Origin: Treponema sp.
Lineage (GTDB): Bacteria > Spirochaetota > Spirochaetia > Treponematales > Treponemataceae
Length of the DNA: 10,937 bases
NCBI GenBank assembly: GCA_016297415.1
Contig: JAEDGQ010000067.1
Coordinates: 1-10,937 of the forward strand
Direction of reading: 5' to 3'
Shown here: positions 7,197-10,937 of the stretch, piece after piece
Layout: every line of letters begins with the position of its first letter
How positions within the stretch are numbered: position 1 is the stretch's first letter
Translations under genes and position numbers: made by a program
The notes under the pieces: model-generated
The model's input: only the letters and a program-made list of their open reading frames with translations
Told to the model about the DNA's origin: nothing
Database searches by the model: none

Positions 7197-9098
7197 TTAA
7201 TCCAGCTGAAAGGCCCCTGTATAAAGCTGATAATACCGTCCCTGCTCTTCCATAAGCTGTTCGTGAGTTCCCTGTTCAATAATTGTTCCATGTTCAAGAA
7301 CAATAATCATATCTGCATTTCGTACTGTACTCAGACGGTGAGCAATTACAAAAACAGTACGGTTTTTCATAAGGGAATCCATTCCTTTTTCAATGAGAGC
7401 TTCCGTACGGGTATCAATGGAACTTGTAGCTTCATCAAGAATAAGAACAGGAGGATCAGCAACTGCAGCCCTGGCAATAGCAAGAAGCTGTCTTTGTCCC
7501 TGACTCAAGCTTTCGCCGTCCCCTTTAATGACAGTATTGTACCCGTCACTTAAATGACTTATAAAAACGTGGGCATTGGCAAGTTTTGCAGCTTCGTAAA
7601 CCTGATAATCACTGGCTTCCAGATTTCCGTACCTGATGTTTTCCATAATTGTTCCGGTAAACAGATGTGTATCCTGGAGAACCATAGCAAGAGAACTTCG
7701 TAAATCTGATTTTTTAATGTCTTTTACAGGAATTCCGTCAAAAGTTATAAGCCCCTGTTCTTCTTCCAGATCGTAGAATCTTGTTAAAAGATTGGTAATT
7801 GTAGTTTTACCGGAACCTGTAGAACCAACCAGGGCAATTTTCTGTCCCGGTCTGGCATGAATGTTTATTTTGTTAAGAACTTTTACTTTGCCATCATAAG
7901 AAAAATCTACATCCTTAAAAACAACTTCGCCCCTGAGTTTTTTAAGCCGTCCGATAGAAGAAGCTTTCCAGGCCCAGGTTCCGGTCTGTGCAAAACTCTG
8001 AACAAGGTGACTTTCTCCGTCTTTTGCCTGTGCTGCCACAGTTTCAACAGAGTTTACAAGAGTTACATCACCGTCGTCAGTTTCCACATCTTCGTTAATT
8101 GCAGCAAAAATTCTTTCAGCTCCTGCAAGAGCATTCAGAACTCCGTTAAACTGCTGGCTCAACTGAGAAAGAGGTCTTGAAAAAGATCTTGTGGACTGAA
8201 GGAAACTTGCGATTGTACCAAGGTCCATATAACCGTTGATTACAAGAACTGCACCTGTTATGGCAACAAAAGTATACTGCAGGTGAGAAAGGTTATTCAT
8301 AACAGGACCAAGAATGCTGGCAAAAGTTGAGGCTCTGGTTCCTGCCTGACAAAGAGCATCATTAAGCACATTAAACTGTTTTTCTGCCTGTTTTTCCCTT
8401 GTAAAAACTTTTACAACTTTCTGTCCTTCAATTAATTCTTCTATATAACCGTTTACTGCGGCAATATTTGCCTGCTGGGATTTATAGGCTCTGGCGCTCT
8501 GCTTTCCAATCCACGCTCCGAGTAAAATCATTATTGCAGTTGTTGCTGCCATTATGAGAGTAAGGGGAATGCTTAAATAAAGCATCATACAGAAGACACC
8601 TGTAACCTGGAAAAGGCCTGTAAGCAGATGAGGAATATTCTGACTGAACATATCCCTTAAAGTGTCTGTATCATTTGTGTACAGGGACATAAGGCTTCCG
8701 TGCGAATGAGAGTCATAGAACTTTAAAGGAAGTTTTGAAACATGAACAAACAGATCCCGCCGGATTGTATAAAGAGTTGAAGTAGAAATTGTAATGAGCA
8801 GGTGCTGGCAGATGTAATTAGCAGCAGCTCCCGTTACATAAACAGAAATAAGCACAAAAATCATTACAAGAAAATCCGCTGATGGTGGATTTTTCCAGCC
8901 TATAAAAGGCACAATGTAATTGTTTACGATAGGACGGATAAGAAGAGTACCGGCAACTTCTGCCCCTGCGCTTAAAAGCACACAGAGAATAACTAAAGGC
9001 CAGAGGAATTTATGTCCTCCCATATAAGAAAGTAAAGTGCGGATTGTGCGTTTTGTGTTTTCCGGGCGCTGAACACCCTTAATTTTTACCGGTGGCAT
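7197..9098 (-). CDS. ABC exporter half-transporter, catalytic-site subunit of a heterodimer
   Basis: This half-exporter has an N-terminal six-helix membrane domain (about 30-330) fused to a C-terminal ATPase domain (about 390-625); 633 residues in all. The ATPase has canonical Walker A GSTGSGKT (425-432), Q-loop Gln475, Walker B VLILDEA (551-557) with catalytic Glu556, and switch His587. Its signature is altered: LSQGQ (531-535) instead of LSGGQ. The upstream gene product has the opposite set of changes, so the two should form one heterodimer of the LmrCD/BmrCD/TM287-288 type. A roughly 50-residue insert (about 337-388, including GTWAWK) sits between the membrane and ATPase domains. Its ribosome site (GAGGAG, 9113-9108) begins just three bases past the upstream stop codon, so the two genes are probably translationally coupled. 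Such pairs export drugs, peptides or lipids; the substrate cannot be told from sequence. Confidence 0.94.
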   Translation of the reverse strand: MPPVKIKGVQRPENTKRTIRTLLSYMGGHKFLWPLVILCVLLSAGAEVAGTLLIRPIVNNYIVPFIGWKNPPSADFLVMIFVLISVYVTGAAANYICQHLLITISTSTLYTIRRDLFVHVSKLPLKFYDSHSHGSLMSLYTNDTDTLRDMFSQNIPHLLTGLFQVTGVFCMMLYLSIPLTLIMAATTAIMILLGAWIGKQSARAYKSQQANIAAVNGYIEELIEGQKVVKVFTREKQAEKQFNVLNDALCQAGTRASTFASILGPVMNNLSHLQYTFVAITGAVLVINGYMDLGTIASFLQSTRSFSRPLSQLSQQFNGVLNALAGAERIFAAINEDVETDDGDVTLVNSVETVAAQAKDGESHLVQSFAQTGTWAWKASSIGRLKKLRGEVVFKDVDFSYDGKVKVLNKINIHARPGQKIALVGSTGSGKTTITNLLTRFYDLEEEQGLITFDGIPVKDIKKSDLRSSLAMVLQDTHLFTGTIMENIRYGNLEASDYQVYEAAKLANAHVFISHLSDGYNTVIKGDGESLSQGQRQLLAIARAAVADPPVLILDEATSSIDTRTEALIEKGMDSLMKNRTVFVIAHRLSTVRNADMIIVLEHGTIIEQGTHEQLMEEQGRYYQLYTGAFQLD

Positions 9099-9115
9099 TG
9101 TTTCACTCTCCTCGT

Positions 9116-10840
9116 CTAATTTTTACTCATCTGGGACTGATAAACTTCCCGGTAAAGGCTGTTATTTTCAAGGAGCTGGTCATGAGTACCAGTTCCATTT
9201 ATTTTTCCGTCATCAAGCACAACTATCATGTCAGCGTCCTGAACGGAAGCAATTCTCTGAGAAATAATAAGTTTAGTTGTTCCCGGAAGATTTTCCCGAA
9301 GAGATTTTCTTATGCGCAGATCTGTAGCAGTATCAACGGCACTTGTAGAATCATCAAGAATTAAAACCAAAGGATTTTTTAAAAGAGCACGGGCAATACA
9401 AAGCCTCTGTTTCTGTCCTCCGCTTAAATTAACACCACCCTGTCCAAGTTGGGTGTTAAGGCCTTCTGGAAAATTCATGACAAAATCCCAGGCATCACAA
9501 GATTTCAGGGCTTCCTCCAGCTGAGAGTCAGATGCCGTTTCGCTGCCCCAGCGAAGATTTTCTGCAATTGTGCCTGAAAAAAGAAGGTTTTTCTGCATTA
9601 CAACACCAACTGCTTTTCGGAGGGAATCAAAACTGTAATCCTGAACATTTCTTCCGCCAACTTTTACCTGACCTTCCAGACAGTCATAAAGCCTTGGAAT
9701 AAGGGATACAAGAGTAGATTTGGAAGAACCTGTTCCACCGATAATTCCAATAGAAGAACCGCTTTCGATTTTCAGGTTAATGTCAGAAAGAACTGCTTTT
9801 TCTTTGCTGCCGCTGTAACTGAACCACACATGTTCAAATTCAACAGAACCGTCCTGTGGGATTAAAGTATTTTCTGGAGAGTTTTTTTCCAGGTCTTTTT
9901 CATCAAGAATTTCCATAACTCTGGAAACTGAAGCTCTTGTAAGAACAAAACCCACAAAGAGCATGCTGAGCATCATAAGGCTCATTAAAATCTGTGTTAC
10001 ATAAGTTAAAAAACTTATAAGTTCTCCAGTTTTCATAGAGCCGGTTATAACCATGTTTCCGCCAAACCAGAGAGTTGCACAAATACACATATAAATTGAA
10101 ATCTGCATTACAGGAGCATTTAATACTACAACTTTTTCGGCCCTCCGCTGTGCATCCCGAACCTGCCCTGCTACATCTTCAAATTTGCGGCATTCAAAAT
10201 CCCCGCGGACAAAAGCCTTTACAACACGAATGGCAATAAGGTTTTCCTGAACAATTGTATTAAGGGTATCGTATTTTTTAAGCATTACAGCAAAACGAGG
10301 ATAAGCCGTAACAGCTATTATTGAAAGAAAAACTGCAATTACAGGAATAGTAATAAGGAAGACTGCTGCAAGACGGGAATTAATTCTCAGAGCCATTACA
10401 GTTCCTCCAATAAGCATGAGAGGAGAACGAACCATACTGCGAATAAGGTTCTGATAAATATTCTGCATATTTGTTACATCAGTTGTAAGACGGGTTATGA
10501 GAGATGGAGTTCCATAAACATCAGACTGAGAAAAGGAAAATCCCTGGACTTTGCGAAAAAGCTTGCTTCTAAGATTTTTAGAAAAACCCAGGGCTGCTAC
10601 AGAAGAAAGACGTCCTCCAACAGTTCCGCACAAAAGGGAAAACAAGGTTGCTCCCAGCATAATAAGGCCGTATCGGTAAACGTAATTCAGGTCATAACTG
10701 CTGATTCCATTGTCAATAATACGAGCCATCAGGAAAGGAATAAAAGTTTCCATCAGAACTTCGCCAATCATGGCAACAGGTGTAAGAACGGTAAAAAGTG
10801 AATATTTTATTCCCAAACCGGAAAGCAACTTTTTAAACAT
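9116..10840 (-). CDS. ABC exporter half-transporter, degenerate-site subunit of a heterodimer
   Basis: This 574-residue half-exporter has a six-helix membrane domain (about 12-305) followed by an ATPase domain (about 333-570). The ATPase is degenerate in the way expected of one half of a heterodimer. Walker A reads GGTGSSKST (368-376), with Ser where Gly normally precedes the Lys. Walker B reads LVLILDD, placing Asp497 where the catalytic Glu should be. The switch His is replaced by Gln528 (SQR). Its signature LSGGQ (472-476) is canonical and would complete the active site of the partner encoded 17 nt downstream. The chosen ATG begins MFKKLL and precedes the first membrane helix naturally, but no Shine-Dalgarno sequence is visible in the 20 bases upstream. 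It is the first gene of the operon. Role: multidrug, peptide or lipid export; substrate unknown. Confidence 0.94.
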   Translation of the reverse strand: MFKKLLSGLGIKYSLFTVLTPVAMIGEVLMETFIPFLMARIIDNGISSYDLNYVYRYGLIMLGATLFSLLCGTVGGRLSSVAALGFSKNLRSKLFRKVQGFSFSQSDVYGTPSLITRLTTDVTNMQNIYQNLIRSMVRSPLMLIGGTVMALRINSRLAAVFLITIPVIAVFLSIIAVTAYPRFAVMLKKYDTLNTIVQENLIAIRVVKAFVRGDFECRKFEDVAGQVRDAQRRAEKVVVLNAPVMQISIYMCICATLWFGGNMVITGSMKTGELISFLTYVTQILMSLMMLSMLFVGFVLTRASVSRVMEILDEKDLEKNSPENTLIPQDGSVEFEHVWFSYSGSKEKAVLSDINLKIESGSSIGIIGGTGSSKSTLVSLIPRLYDCLEGQVKVGGRNVQDYSFDSLRKAVGVVMQKNLLFSGTIAENLRWGSETASDSQLEEALKSCDAWDFVMNFPEGLNTQLGQGGVNLSGGQKQRLCIARALLKNPLVLILDDSTSAVDTATDLRIRKSLRENLPGTTKLIISQRIASVQDADMIVVLDDGKINGTGTHDQLLENNSLYREVYQSQMSKN

Positions 10841-10878
10841 AATACTAATTTACACTGATTTTTAACAAAATGTACTAA

Positions 10879-10912
10879 ATCTTTTGTTATCAATGATTAT
10901 CTTTTGTTATCA
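10879..10912. repeat. Two 14-bp direct repeats ahead of the exporter operon (possible operator)
   Basis: ATCTTTTGTTATCA occurs perfectly at 10879-10892 and again at 10899-10912, a 20-bp period of about two helical turns that places both copies on one face of the DNA. An inverted partial copy, AACAAAA, lies at 10864-10870. The repeats sit between the -10 box (10925-10930) and the exporter start codon (10840). This suits a repressor or other regulator site; the regulator is not in the window. Confidence 0.55.
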
Positions 10913-10924
10913 TAGGGCAAACGC

Positions 10925-10930
10925 ATTATA
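10925..10930 (-). promoter_or_regulatory. Candidate -10 box of the exporter operon
   Basis: A perfect TATAAT on the minus strand lies 85 bases upstream of the exporter start codon. The matching -35 box would fall beyond the right edge of the window, so the promoter is only half visible. The surrounding sequence is AT-rich, which lowers the weight of a single hexamer. Confidence 0.4.
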
Positions 10931-10937
10931 ATATATT

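Noticed and set aside
7164..7553. A 129-codon plus-strand frame opposite the end of the larger exporter gene
   Set aside because: It overlaps the well-supported ATPase domain of the exporter and has no ribosome site or recognisable motif.

Overview
This window carries six protein-coding genes, all on the minus strand, with moderately AT-rich, even base use. The relaxed lipobox, the gene families and the style of the GC-rich intergenic elements suggest a host-associated spirochaete, most likely a gut or oral Treponema. That is an inference from sequence style; there is no rRNA or other direct taxonomic marker here.

Layout, in the direction of transcription (right to left). (1) Positions 10840-7197 hold two ABC half-exporters 17 nt apart. 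Their nucleotide-binding domains carry complementary degenerate residues, the mark of an obligate heterodimer with one catalytic and one degenerate ATP site. A TATAAT box and two perfect 14-bp direct repeats at 20-bp spacing lie ahead of the first gene, which has no visible Shine-Dalgarno sequence. (2) Positions 7077-3026 hold a complete three-gene ABC importer: solute-binding lipoprotein, fused two-domain permease and ATPase with a TOBE tail. The family is the Fbp/Afu type. Binding-protein details fit the sugar-phosphate (AfuA-like) branch better than ferric iron, but the substrate is unproven. The lipoprotein gene has its own promoter and is followed by a terminator placed before the permease gene, which should make the lipoprotein more abundant than the membrane parts. 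A compact GC-rich structured element separates permease from ATPase, and a second, different GC-rich element plus a strong terminator ends the operon. (3) Positions 2852-126 hold valS as a single-gene unit with its own promoter and terminator.

The exporter, the importer and valS appear to be separate transcription units, although no convincing terminator closes the exporter unit, so some read-through into the importer is possible. The gene content is ordinary. The points most worth a second look are the importer's substrate, the two structured intergenic elements, the internal terminator, and the repeats ahead of the exporter. I found no CRISPR array, insertion sequence, tRNA, rRNA or clear phage gene. 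Positions 1-83 hold no gene I can support.
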